21,204 nt of DNA from Willaertia magna (lineage: Eukaryota; Heterolobosea; Eutetramitea; Acrasida; Naegleriidae): contig CADWAF010004128.1 of NCBI GenBank assembly GCA_902984215.1, positions 1 to 21,204 of the forward strand, read 5' to 3'. The notes under the pieces are model-generated. The model was not told where the DNA came from. It saw nothing but the letters and a program-made list of their open reading frames with translations, and made no database searches. The position numbers and the translations under genes were made by a program. Below, in pieces: positions 6,331 to 20,188 of the stretch. Position 1 is the stretch's first letter; every line of letters starts with the position of its first letter.

Positions 6331-9300
6331 ATGCCCCCAGCAACAGAAGAAAACAAGATCTTAGATGAAAGACAATCTTGGATAGAAAGATGTGTTAGAA
6401 ACGCATTAAGGATTGCAGAAAGAGACTCAAAAAAGTTAATCGAAACAGATGACTTTAGGTAAGTAAAGAAAAAATGTAATTTCAAACACTAACATACAAA
6501 AGGAAACTCTCTGCTTCTTTCTTCGAAAGCCAAGATTGCAAACAATTATTCGTATATTATAACACTTCGAATACTCTAAGTGTTTCAGTTTCACCTCCTT
6601 CTTCATATATGAAGAAGGTAATATATTTTATTAAACAAGGAAAGGCTACTGTAACACCAGAAAACATTTCAACTCAAGTACTATTCGGTGAAATTTCTAA
6701 TGTAGCTTTAGAAAGTTTATCTTTATTATCTAAAGAAATATTTCTTCCTGTTTTACAAGAAAAACCTGAAAGTAATGAGAACCAGGAAGATGAAAGTATC
6801 AATACCGATGTCGTTTCATATTTTCATAAATTTATGGCAACTATTTATGTTACTCTAGGACAATTAGAAGGAAGAACGTTACTTCCTTTACCACCTGAGG
6901 ATATAATGGGTAAAGAGCAATCAGACAAAGATGTTGTTCATGCTCTTGAAACTGCAGTAGTGAATTGGTCAAATCAAATTAAAGAAGTATTGAAGAAAGA
7001 TCCCGAATCATTATTTACACCAACTGTACACCCAGGCCCTCTTGATGAAATACAATTTTGGGAAGAAAAACATTCAGATTTAGTTTCAATTATCCAACAA
7101 TTAAACAGTGAAAAAGTTCAAAAAGTGATTGATATTTTAAAGAATTCACAAAGTTCTTACATCCCTTCATTCTTAAAGATGGTTGAAGAAGTTGAAGAGA
7201 AGAAGAACGAAGCTTTGGAAAATCATAGATTTTTAAAACCTTTAAGAAGATTTTTTGAAAGTGTAAATATTCGCAACGATAACCATGCTGAGTTCATGGA
7301 ATTGCAAAGTGTAATTAAAGTTATTTTCCATTTAATTTATTTAACATGGAAAAATTCAACAACATATAACAAATCAGAGAGATTAATTGTGTTAATAAGA
7401 GAAATTTGTAATGACTTAATAGAACACGCAAAAGAATATATTGGAGGAAAGGAAATATTTAACATGGAATTTGCAGATGCAGTTGAGAAAATGGAAAATA
7501 CTTTGTCCATTTGCGCCTTATTTAAGAGATTTTACTTTGCTTATAAGGCAAAGGTTGAGCAAGAGTGTCCTGAAAATCAATGGAAGATACAACCTGTTGC
7601 TCTATTTCATAGGTTAGACATGTTTTTAGAAAGATGTAGAGATATTCTTAATATTTTTAATCAAGTAAAAGTATTCAATAAGGCAGCAACTGTACAAATT
7701 GGAGGTACCAAAGGAGATGCCTTAACAAAGGAAGTTAAGGATATTTTCACATGTTTTAGTGAGGACTTTGCAAAATTCAAAGAAATTACATACGATGCTC
7801 TTTCTGTAGAGGAACAAAAATTCGAGGAAGATTTTTATTTTTTTAGAAATCAAATTAAGGAATATGAAAAAAAGATTGGATCAATTATATCTAAAAGTTT
7901 TGAAGAATCAAATACTATTCACGCTGGTGTTAAGGTAATCGAAAGTTTCGATTTTCTTTTGGATAGAGAAACCATTCAACAAGAAATTATGAAAAAGCAA
8001 TCTGATTTGGTAAAGATGTATCGTAGGGAATTAAAACGGGTACAAGCGACCTTTACTGAGAGAAAAAGTGATCCACCAATATCTCACAATGCTCCTCCAA
8101 TTTCTGGTTCATTGTTTTGGTCTGAATCTTTATTAGAAAGAATTAACGGTCCTATGAATAGTTTATTATCTATAAACAAAAACATTTTTGATGGGGCTGA
8201 AGGGAAGGATACTTACAAACTGTACACAAATATAGTTAAAAATATTAAAAAGTATCAACAAGAGAAATATGATGAGTGGTCTACATCTGTGGCTGAAATA
8301 TCAGAATCAAAATTGCAAGAAAAACTACTCAAGTCAACTGATCAAAATTTAGTTCAAGTAAATTTTGATGCTGCTTTAGTACGACTTTTAAGAGAGGTCA
8401 ATTATTTAGAAAAGTTAAATTCATTCAGAAAAGAGGATGAAAAGTTACAGATACCTACAGAGGCTCTAGATTTATTTTCTAAGAACGAAAAATATAGAAC
8501 TCAAACTGGTAGCTTGGAATATGTTGTTAATATGTATAATAATATTCAAGTTTCTTTGCTTGAAGTTGAACGTCCTTTATTTCAGAAACAATTAGAAAAG
8601 ATTGATAGTATATTGAAGCGAGCAACCAATGAACTAAGCTGGAAATCTGAAAGCGAAATAGATGAATTTTTAGTTTCTGCAATGAATGCCGTAAAATTAG
8701 CAAATAACACCCTCGGTATGTTGAAGAAGAATGTTAGTGAAATTGAAAAAGTTTTATCTAAATGGGAAAGAAATCCAATGTTTCAAAGAAAGGAAACTAG
8801 AACTTTAAATATGAAAGAATTTGATGGAAGACACAAGGAAATGCGAAGCATATTTGAAAAAATGGTAAGGAAAGGTGCCGAAGTTATTCAACAAAAAGTA
8901 AAAGACAGCTTAGAAGTGTTAAAGGGAAAAAAGACAGAAGAAGCTCAACAGCCAACTGAGGACTTAGGCTCAATCGGTGTTGACGAAAATTCTAGCGAAT
9001 GGAAAAACTATGTACAATATATTATTAATATTATTATAGATGGAATTTGTAAATCAGTACTTGCCTCGCTTAAGGGTATTCAAGATCAAATGAATGCAGA
9101 ATTTTTACAAAAGACAGAACAAAGCCCCTTAATCGAAATATCCTTAATATTAATACATAAGAAACATTCCTCCACTTTTGAGTCAACATTTAGTCCTTGT
9201 CTATCAGAAAAAGAAGAAGGTTCCCTCAAACAAATTGTTGATTCATGGATAAATGATTTTTGTAGTATATACTCACTTATTCCAAAATTAGATTCATCTG

Positions 9301-12300
9301 ACGAAGATTATAAACAACATATTCAAAATCATGTAGATATAAAGGCTACAATAGCCAGTATATACAAAAACTTGAAAGGAATAACTCAAGAATGTATAAA
9401 GTTTTCGGAATTATTCAAGTCATTCAGTTATATTTATGAACAAGACCAAGAAGAAGTTTTTAATGATTTTCTAGCTGAAAATGATACTAAAACTAAGGAT
9501 GCTGACTTATCGAAATTCAATGAGCAAATAAAACGATTCCGTGGAGTTTATGACCAACTGAAGGATCTTCCTAATTGCGATAATGTTGGTTGGTTGAGGG
9601 TTGATGCAAAACCTATTAAACAAGATTTATTAAGGCTTTGCTCGTCCTGGGAAAAACTATTTTCTAATTATTTAGCTAACAATGTTCACGACAGATTAGA
9701 ACAAATTTATAAATTTATGTCTACTGTAGAGGGAGGAATTGATAAAGAAGTTACCGAAGGAGATGTTGCTGCCTTGCGTGAAGTTATACGATACATTAGA
9801 GATATCAAAATTGCAACAGAAAGTGAACACGGTATTTTTAAACCTTTGCAAGATATTGCTGAAGTTTTATCATCTCATGGGGTAGAATTATCTTCAAGTC
9901 TTATTTCTAACCTGGAGCATGCCCCTTCCAAGTGGGATGCCTTATACAAAAGGTCTTTAATGAGAAGAAATGACTTAAGTGATTTACAAGACAAAGAATC
10001 TCATAAAGTTAAAGAACAAGGAGCAATATTTGGAAGAAGAGTGTTGCAATTCCAAGATGAATTCAGACAAATGGCTGCTTTTCTTTGGAAGTCAGGTCCC
10101 TCTGATGCTTATAAATCAATAGACAAGTGGCAAATTTCCCTGATTAGTATGGAAAAGGAAGCTAGTACGCTAAAGGATCTTCAAGATTTATTTGAACTAA
10201 CTGTCAGTGAATATAATGCACTTTCTACATGTAGAGAAGAAACTCTTCTACTAAAGACTTTGTGGGATATATCTGCACATATTTTATCAATGTTCAAAGA
10301 TTGGATGAAAACTTCATTCAAAAAAGTTGATGTTGACCTACTTGTAGATGAAACAAAAAAGTTGAAAAGAGTTGTACAAAATTTTAATGTAAAGGCTAGA
10401 ATTTGGGATTGTTACAATGGTCTATCTAATACAGTCAATAATATGCTTACTTCCTTACCTTTGGTACAGGATTTAAGAAGTCCAGCAATGAGGAAGAGAC
10501 ATTGGGATGAATTACTTAATGAAACTAATACTGTGGGTGCTATTGACCCTGAAGATGATTCTTTCAGCTTGGAACAACTTTTAGATTTAGGTCTTCATAG
10601 TTACGTAGAAACTGTGCAAACAATAGTAGATAAGGCAAGTAAAGAATTAATTATCGAAAAGAACTTAACAAGAATACAAAATACATGGGAACAGCTAAAA
10701 TTTACTTTTAATTACGATGATGAATTAAAGTGTGTACTATTAGGTGCTGTAGAAGAAATAGTAGAAGTTCTTGAAGACAACCAAGTTCAATTACAAAATA
10801 TGTCAACCATGAGATATGTAGAGTTCTTTATTGAAGAATTAACAAAATGGCAAACAACTTTGGCTACAGTGGATAGTGTAATAAATGAATGGGTTACAGT
10901 CCAAAAGAAATGGCAAAACCTTTACCCTATTTTCGTCCTATCAAAAGATATTATTGAACAATTACCAGATGACGCAATAAGATTTATTAGTGTGGATAAA
11001 TCTTGGAGAGCTCTTATGGAAGTAGCAAAAACAGTTACAAAAATCACTGAGGCATGTACTGAATCTACAATAAGGGTTAAGTTAAATTCTAGTAAAGATT
11101 TGTTGGAATTACTAATCAGTATGGAAGAGGATCTAGAAAAATGTCAAAAGTCTTTAGCAGATTACTTAGAAACCAAGTGTAGAGCATTCCCAAGATTTTA
11201 TTTTATTAAAGATCAGGATGTTATTGATATTTTGAGTAAAGGTTCGTTCCCAAGGCTGGTAATGAAACATATGTCTAAAATTGTGGAAGCTGTTGCTACT
11301 CTTACTTTTGATGACAATACAGATATGGCTAATGGCTTAATAAGCAAAGAAGGAGAAGTTATAGCATTTGGCAACAAATATGAATGTAAAGGACCTGTAG
11401 AACAATGGTTAAATGGTGTGTTAGAAACTATACAACATTCCTTACATATTATTTTAGGTGATTCACATGCAGCGTATGTAGAACAACAAAGAGATCAGTG
11501 GGTTTTTGCATTTCCTGCTCAAATTATTATTGTTGCCTCGAGAATATGGTTCACAGCAGAGGTAAATTCTGCCTTTGAAAGACAGGAAGAAGGAAACAAA
11601 AATGCATTAAAGGATTACTATAATCAATTAAAAGACCAACTAGCAAAACTAACAGGCTTAGTACAAACTGATCTAAAATCAGGAGATCGTAAAAAGATTA
11701 TTACATTAATTACTGTTGATGTGCACAATAGAGATATTGTCTTAAAATTAATAGAAGAAAAAGCTGAAAATGCTCAAGTATTCACTTGGCAATCACAATT
11801 GAGATACATTTGGGATGATGCTAAAGGTTGTATTATCAATATTGCTGATGCAGAGTTTAAGTATGGTTATGAATATATTGGAAACAGTGGTTGCCTCGTT
11901 ATTACCCCATTGACTGATAGATGTTACATTACACTGACCCAATCATTGAGATTAGTTATGGGTGGTGCCCCTGCTGGACCTGCTGGAACAGGTAAAACAG
12001 AAACAACAAAAGATCTTGGTAGAGCTCTAGGAATGCAAGTTTATGTTTTCAATTGTACTGAACAAATGACACCTGCCTCTCTTGGTAATATTTTTAAGGG
12101 TTTAGCCATGACAGGTACTTGGGGTTGTTTCGATGAATTCAATCGTGTGCGGGTTGGTGTTCTTTCAGTTGTTGCAACACAATTTAAATCTATTTTGGAT
12201 GCTATTAGAGCCCAAAAGAAGATATTTGACTTCGAACAACAAAGTATTTCTCTAATTCCAACTTGTGGTGTTTTCATTACCATGAATCCTGGTTACAAGG

Positions 12301-15300
12301 GACGTACAGAACTTCCAGAAAACTTAAAAGCCCTCTTTAGACCTTGTGCTATGGTTGTTCCCGATTTCCTTAATATTTGCGAAATTATGCTTGCCTCTGA
12401 AGGTTTCATCAGTGCAAAAGAATTAGCAAAAAAGTTCGTTACTTTATATAAACTGAACAAAGAATTACTTTCAAAGCAAGACCACTACGATTGGGGACTT
12501 CGTGCCATTAAGTCTGTACTTGTTATTGCTGGTGGTTTAAAAAGAGCTGAACCAACAATATCTGAAGAGAAAATTTTGATGAGAGCATTGAGAGACACTA
12601 ATCTTGCCAAATTATCAAGAGACGATGTTGAGATTTTCAGAGGATTAATTAGAGATTTATTCCCTAGAATTGAAATTGAGCCTAAGAGTGATCCTGAACT
12701 AGTGAGTGCTATCAAAAAGGCTACCAATGAACTTAATTTACAAACAGGTGAAAATGATATATTTATTTCTAAGGTAGTTCAATTTAAAGAGTTGTTGGAT
12801 GTCAGACATTCAGTTTTCGTTTTAGGACCTGCTGGTTCAGCAAAGAGTTGTGTTTGGAAAACTTTATCCAAAGCATTTGAAATACAAGACAAGAAAACTT
12901 GGTATCACGTATTAAACCCTAAATCTGTAACTAGTAATGAATTGTATGGATATACTCATCCTGTTAGTGGTGATTGGAAGGATGGTCTTTTATCGTTTGT
13001 AATGAGAGAAATGTCAGAAACTCACTCAGACACACCAAAGTGGATAGTCTTGGACGGAGATATTGATGCTGAATGGATTGAATCAATGAACACGGTTATG
13101 GATGATAACAAAGTTCTTACTTTAGCAAATAACGAACGTATTCCTTTAACCCCATCTATGAGAATGTTATTTGAAATAGACCATCTTAGAAATGCAACAC
13201 CTGCCACTGTTTCAAGGGCTGGTATCTTATTCTTAAATGAAACAGATGTTGGTTGGCAACCATTTAAAGAAAGTTGGATAGAAACCAGAAATATTGAAAA
13301 AGAAAAACAGACTTTAGATAGATTATTCTTTACATATGCCCCTCACATTCTTACATGGCTAAAGAAACACGCACATATTATTCCGAGAAATGATATTAAT
13401 ATGATCCAAACTTTGTGTTATTTATTAGAAGGATTGATTACTCCTGAAACATGCCCATCTGGTACATCTAATGAAACTTATGAACATTACTTTGCCTTTG
13501 CTTGCATATGGGCTTTTGGAGGTGCTTTGGAAGAAGAAGAAAGAGTTTTATTTAATGGAATGTTCAAAAAAGATTTCCCTCAAATTAAATTCCCAGAAAA
13601 CTCTTCTATATTTGACTTTTATGTTGTATCTGACGAGGAGGGTGTTGCAAGACTTGAGCCATGGTCAACTAGAGTAACCGAATATATCCATGATCCTGAA
13701 AAACCTTTTGGAGAAATTGTTGTTACAACTTCTGACACAGCAAGACTTTCTTACTTAATGGATTTATTAGCTAACAAACGTAAACCAGTATTATTGGTTG
13801 GAACTGCAGGTACTGGTAAAACAACTATTGTCAAGGGCAAACTTAGAAACTTAGATGAAGATACTCTGTACTCCGTTATCAATTTTAACAGTAATACTGA
13901 TGCAGAATCTTTCCAAAACATCCTAGAACAATCTATTACAAAGAAGGCTGGTAAGCTTTATGGTCCTCCAGGTAGAAAGAAATTAATTTACTTTATTGAT
14001 GACCTAAACATGCCAAATCCTGATAAATATGGTACACAATCTGCTGTAGAATTCTTACGTCAACACATGGATTACGGATTTTGGTATGACAGAGCTAAAA
14101 TGTCAGTAAAAGAAGTTTCCAACGTTCAATATATTGCTGCTATGAATCCAAAAGCTGGTTCTTTTACCGTTACAAATAGATTACAAAGACATTTCGGTAT
14201 TTTTGCTTGTACCTTCCCTGCTCCGTCAGACTTGAAAACAATTTATCAACAAATTATTTCAAGTCATCTAGAAACCTTTGATAAAAGAATTTATGCAATG
14301 TCAGATAAACTTGTTGATGGTTCTATAAAATTACATAAGGAAGTTTCCAAACAATTTTTACCAACAGCACTAAAATTCCATTACCAATTTAACTTGAGAG
14401 AAATATCAAATATTTTCCAAGGTTTATGTAGATCTACTAAACAGTATTATACAGACCCTGTTCAAATAGTGAGGTTGTGGGCTCATGAATCATTTAGAGT
14501 ATTTTCTGACAGAATGATAGAGCAAGAAGATGTAAAACTTTTCGATACCATCATTTCAAAGGTTGCAAAGGACGTATTTGATGTAGAAATATCTGACGGA
14601 CAAAATATTGTGTTTACATCATTTATTCGTGGAAATGACAGTGGTCAATCGATTTATTGTGAAGAACAAGATTACGCAATACTCAAACAAACGTTAGAGA
14701 AGAAATTAGAAGAATATAACCAAAACAGATCAGTTATGAACCTTGAGCTATTTAGACAGGCAATTTGGCATGTATGTAGAATAAGCCGTATTTTGAACAA
14801 TCCTAGAGGAAATGCATTATTAGTTGGTGTTGGTGGAAGTGGTAAACAAAGTTTGGCCAGATTGGCATCTTTTATCAATTCGTATGATATATTCCAGATC
14901 ACAGTTACAACTAATTATAATGTAGAAAGCTTTAAGAAGGATTTATTGGATTTATACAAAAAGGCTGGTGAAAAGGATGTTAAGCTTTCCTTTATTCTTA
15001 CCGATTCTCAAATTGTAAACGAAAAGCAATTAGTTTATGTTAACGATTTCTTGTCTTCAGGTTACATTCCTGAACTTTTTAATCAAGATGAACAAGAAAA
15101 AACAATTTCTGCTGTTCAAGCTGCGGTTAAGTATGCCGGAAAAGATCATAATGATAAAAAAGTTTGTTGGGACTTTTTCCTTGATAAAGTCAAGAACAAT
15201 TTACACATGATATTGTGTTTCTCACCAGTAGGAGACCAATTACGTGTTTGGTGTAGAAAATTCCCTGCTATTATGAATTGTACAGTTATAGATTGGTTCC

Positions 15301-18300
15301 ATGAATGGCCGGCTGATGCTTTGATATCTGTGGCCAGTAGATTCTTGATGGCTGACCAAGAATTAGCTTTGGAAGAAGAAATGGTGAATAATATAGCCAA
15401 CCATATGGCATTTGTACATCAAACGGTAGGTGAGGCAAGTGTTGAGTATAGGCTCATTGACAGAAGATACAATTATACAACTCCAAAAAGTTTCCTAGAA
15501 TTAATAGAATTATATAAATCCCTTCTCAAAAGTAAAAGAAGGGACTTGGTTGGATCTATAGATCGTCTCATTAAGGGTTTAAGAAAGATTGATGAATCAG
15601 AAGAGAAAATTAAAGAATTAGGTAAAACACTAGCAAGTGATGCAGTTGTTGTCGAAGAAAAGAAGAGAGCAACAGAAGAATTATTGGCAAAAGTAACTAA
15701 AGAAAATACTGTGTTAGCAACTCAACAAAAAGTGGTAGAAGAGGAAGAATCTAAACAAAGCAAGGTTGTAGAAGCTGTTAACCAACTCGCAGAAGAATGT
15801 AACTCTGAATTAGCTGCAGCTCAACCCCTTATTGAAAAAGCTAAAGCTGCTCTTGCTGTCTTAAACGTCAAGGATATTCAAGAATTAAAATCATTCACTA
15901 ATCCTCCTAACTTCGTTGATGTAATTACCGCTGCTGTCATGATTTTGAAATCTGCAAGAGGTGTTCCTAGAAATGTACAATGGGCAGAATCAAAGAAAAT
16001 GATGAATAATCCTTCGCAGTTTATAGCTGAATTATTAACATTTAATGAAGAAACAATCCCAAAAATTCCGGAAGAAAACATTAAAGCTCTTCAAAATGAT
16101 AAGTATCTAAATAATACTGAATTTGACACAAACAAAACAGCTGGAAAATCGAAGGCTGCTGCCGGTTTATGCGAATGGTGTCAAGCTGTTGCTGCTTTTT
16201 ATGACTTGGACAGAAACAAAATTGATCCATTAAGAACTAAACTTAACCAAGCTTTAGAAGAAAAAGAGAAGAATGAGGGCCACCTCAAAAAGATTAGTGA
16301 AAAATTGAATGCGTTGCGTAAAGCTAAAGAACAAGCAGAGTTGGAACACAATAATGCACAAACCGAACTTACTGAGCTAGAAATACAACAAAAGAAAACT
16401 GAAGATAAATTGGACCTTGCACAACGTTTGGTTAATGGATTAAAGGATGAAAAGATAAGATGGGACGAATCAATTGGTCAATTGAAGGAAAAGGAGAAAA
16501 CTGTTATTGGTGATGTATTACTTGCCTCTGCTTTCCTTTCTTATGTTGGTCCTTTCACTAAAAAATACAGACAAAATTTAGTGGAGGAAAAGTGGTTGGC
16601 GGATTTAAGAGAACGTAAAATTCCAACTTCAGAAGGCGTGGATGCTTTGAATGTACTTACTGAAGAAGCTCAAATTGCTCAATGGAATAATGAAGGTTTA
16701 CCATCTGATAGAGTTTCTATTGAAAATGGTGCTATTGTAACTAATTGTAAGAGATGGCCTTTACTCATTGACCCGCAACTTCAAGGTGTAAAATGGATTA
16801 AGAACATGGAAAGCAAGAGAAACTTACAGGTAATTCAAATTTCAAAGAAAGGGTATTTGGAAAATCTAAGCCACGCTATTATTAATGGTTATCCTGTATT
16901 AATAGAAGGTATTGGCGAATCTATTGATCCAATTTTGGAGCCACTGCTCTCTCAAAGTTACACTGTAAGAGGTAAAACAAAATATATTAAGTTAGGGGAC
17001 AGAGAAGTACAATTTGATGAAAAATTCAGACTTTACTTACAAACCAAATTACCTAATCCTCACTACAGACCAGAAATAGTTGCTCAAACCACATTACTTA
17101 ATTTTATGGTAACAGAGCAAGGCTTGGATGACCAATTACTTGGAACTGTTGTCAACAAAGAAAGACCTGACTTGGAAGAACAAAGAATTTCCTATCTTAG
17201 ACAACTCAGACAATTTAAGATTGAATTAAAAGAATGTGAAGAGTCTCTTAAAGATGAATTGAATAAGGCTAAAGATTTACTTGAAAGCAAAAGTCTGGTA
17301 GAAAAATTAGAAGAAATTAAGCAAAAATCTAAACAAATTAAGACTAGTTTCAAAGAAATTGAAGAAAATAACAAATTAATTGATGAAAGTCGTTCTGTTT
17401 ATAGAACCGTTTCAATAAGAGGCTCTATGCTTTATTTCCTTATCGACCAACTGTCCTTTATTGATCATATGTACCAATATTCCCTTGAGGCATTTATGGT
17501 TGTTTTCAACAAAGCCTTAGACAAAGCTGAACCTGGAGAAAACGTTACTATAAGAGTTGACAATATCGTGGATAGTATCACAGAAACCCTTTTCAGTTAT
17601 GTTTCTCGTGGTTTGTTTGAGAGACACAAACTTATTTTCTCTACTATGCTTTGTATTGAAATTTTGAAGAAAAAAGGAGAAATAGAACAAGCCCAAATTG
17701 AATTCCTTTTAAGAGGACCTAAAGTGTTTGGTGTTGAAAGAAAAGAGAATGTTATAGGCTGGTGCTCTGAAACAAGTTGGGCAGCAGTTCAGGCATTAAC
17801 TCATATAGAAGGAACACAACCAGCATTTTCAACTCTTCCAGATGATATGGCAGGTTCATGGAGAAAATGGAAAGAATGGACTGAATTTGAAAAACCAGAA
17901 GAAAAACCTCTCCCTCTCGAATGGAAGAACTTAACACCATTCCAAAAACTTTTAATTATCAGATGTTTGAGACCTGATAGATTAACAATGGCGGTAACAG
18001 CATTTGTTAGCGATAAAATTGGAGAAAAATATGTAAAGGATATACCAGTAGATTTGGAGGTATCTTATGGAGATGCAGGACCTACTACCCCACTATTCTT
18101 TATACTTTCCCCTGGTGTAGATCCTTTGAAAGCTGTTGAGAAACTTGGAGAAAAATTAGGATTTTCAGGAACTAACCACAAATTCAAAAATGTTTCCTTG
18201 GGTGAAGGTCAGACTTTGGTTGCTGAATATGCGTTAGAAAATGCATTCTCCAACGGTGGTTGGGTTATGCTTAACAATCTTCACTTAACTCCTGAATGGT

Positions 18301-20036
18301 TACCGGCTCTCGAAAAGAAACTGGATCACTATGCCGAAATATTCTCAAGACAAGAAATGAAAGAAAAGAAAAAGAGAGAAAAGGAAGCTACAAAGAGAAA
18401 AGTAAAGAAAAACAAGACAGAAAGCGAAGAAACTGAGGAACACTCTGAAGAATTAGAAAAGAAAGAACACAATCATGAAGAAGAAGAACATGGTAATGAC
18501 AGTGACGATGAAGAAATTAAGGGACACAAGGATTTCAGAGTTTTCCTTTCAGCTGAACCTTCCAACAAAATACCTATTGGTATTCTCCAAAGATCTATTA
18601 AGCTTACCAATGAACCTCCTAGTGGTATTCGTGCAAATCTTTTCCGTGCCTTAATGCAATTTGACGATAATATTTGGGAAGGTAGTTCGAAACAAACTGA
18701 ATTTAAAGGTATACTCTTCTCTCTTTGCTTTTTCCATGCTGTAATAGTCGAAAGAAAGAAATTTGGTCCTCAAGGCTGGAACAGAAATTATCCTTTCAAC
18801 TTGGGAGATTTGACAACTTGTATTGCAGTTCTAAATAATTACCTTGAAGATAGACCAAAAGTACCTTGGGAGGATTTGAGATACGTATTTGGTGAAATTA
18901 TGTATGGGGGTCACATTACAGATGACTTGGATAGAAGATTATGTAGAACCTATTTGGAAAAATACATTAGACCTGAAATTGTCGATCAAATTGAGCTAAG
19001 CCCTGCATTTTTGTCACCTCCAACAAACCTAAGTTATAAAGGATATTTAGAATACACAGAAAACAACTTACCTCCTGAAAGTCCAATCGCTTTTGGTTTG
19101 CACCCAAATGCTGAAATAGGTTTCAGAACAGCACAAGGAGAAAACTTATTTACTATGATTAGTGAAATGCAACCAAGATCTGCCGTATCTGGGGATGGTT
19201 TATCTTATCAAGAAAAGGTTAGAAATGAGTTAAGAAGAATTTTAGATGCGTTGCCTGAACCATTCAATCTAGAAGAAATTGCAGATAGGTTAGATGAAGA
19301 AAGAACTCCTTATCAAAATTCGTTTTATCAAGAATGCGAATATATGAACAGGTTACTTGCAGAGTTGGATAGATCCTTAAAAGAACTTCAAAGTGGTCTA
19401 GATGGTTTATTGACAATATCTGACAAAATGCAAGAGCTTTCTAATGCTCTTTATAACAACAAAGTTCCAGAAACATGGTCTCAGCTTGCGTACCCTTCCT
19501 TAAGAAAACTAGATATTTGGTTTGATGATTTACTCCAAAGAAATTCTCAACTCCAAAATTGGGCAGGTGATCTCCAAACCCCTAAAGTTGTTTGGATTTC
19601 TGGATTCTTCAATCCTCAATCTTTCTTAACTGCTATAATGCAAACAACTGCCAGACAAAAGACTTGGGCTCTTGATGAAATGACCTTAATAGCTGACGTT
19701 ACTAAGAAGTACTCTATTGAAGAAATTGAACAATCAGCAAGAGAAGGTGCTTACATTACAGGATTATGTCTAGAAGGAGCAGGATGGGATTCCAAGAAAG
19801 GAAGTCTTGTCGACTCAAAACTGAAGGACCTACATCCTAAAATGCCTATTATGCATATCAAAGCTGTACAAAATGAAAAATCAGATCCAAATAGTTTCTA
19901 TGACTGCCCTGTATATAAAACTCAAGAAAGAGGCCCAGACTTTGTATTTTCCTGCAAATTGAAAACAATTGACCCTCCTTCGAAGTGGGTTTTGGCTGGT
20001 GTAGCACTATTGTTAGATGTTGTTGATTCTCAATAA
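6331..20036 (+). CDS. Axonemal outer-arm dynein heavy chain, beta class (DNAH9/11/17, ODA4-like)
   Basis: Two exons, 6331-6458 and 6503-20036, encode 4553 residues, the usual length for an axonemal heavy chain. After the N-terminal tail (DHC_N1) and linker (DHC_N2, to about 1730), the AAA ring follows. The P-loops are GPAGTGKT in AAA1 (1868-1875, with Walker B CFDEF 1918-1922), GPAGSAKS in AAA2 (2151-2158, variant, with LDGD about 2226), GTAGTGKT in AAA3 (2476-2483, with FIDD about 2540) and GVGGSGKQ in AAA4 (2818-2825). The stalk coiled coils (about 3060-3165 and 3275-3355) flank the microtubule-binding tip. SKQDHYDWGLRAIKSVL, YGGHITDDLDRRLCRTYL (4177 on) and WISGFFNPQSFLTAIMQ (4407 on) favour the alpha/beta outer-arm class over gamma (DNAH5/8) or inner-arm types. 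A charged insert of about 58 residues interrupts AAA6 (3993-4050). The motor powers flagellar beating. Family and axonemal class are firm; the exact orthologue would need a tree. Confidence 0.95.
6459..6502 (+). other. Spliceosomal intron, 44 nt, in the dynein heavy chain gene
   Basis: The donor is a perfect AG|GTAAGT, a branch-like ACTAAC lies at 6488-6493, and the acceptor AAAAG is at 6498-6502. Exon 1 (from ATG 6331) ends in ETDDF plus two bases, and splicing completes an Arg codon and continues KLSASFFESQD into the long dynein frame. The upstream part carries the RQSWIERCVRNALRIA helix-like N-terminus expected for axonemal dyneins. Without splicing, exon 1 ends at TAA right at the donor. 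It is the only intron needed in about 13.7 kb of gene. Confidence 0.92.
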
Positions 20037-20044
20037 ATATTTTA

Positions 20045-20050
20045 AATAAA
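20045..20050 (+). promoter_or_regulatory. Candidate polyadenylation signal of the dynein gene
   Basis: AATAAA begins 9 nt after the dynein stop codon, and a second copy overlaps the stop itself (20033-20038). In AT-rich DNA this hexamer occurs often by chance, so the position is the only support. Confidence 0.3.
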
Positions 20051-20188
20051 AGCTTTTGTAAAAATTAAACACATTCCTTTTTGTAAAATACAAACAACCC
20101 CAATTAACCCCAAGAAAAAGAAAAGAGCCAGTTTGAAAACATTCCTTTGCTTTTAAAAGTTTAAATGCCAGCACTGTTAACGTTCGAT

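Noticed and set aside
12041..17940. Many 60-84-codon frames within the dynein gene in other frames or on the minus strand
   Set aside because: All overlap well-conserved dynein motor sequence and show no independent family features.
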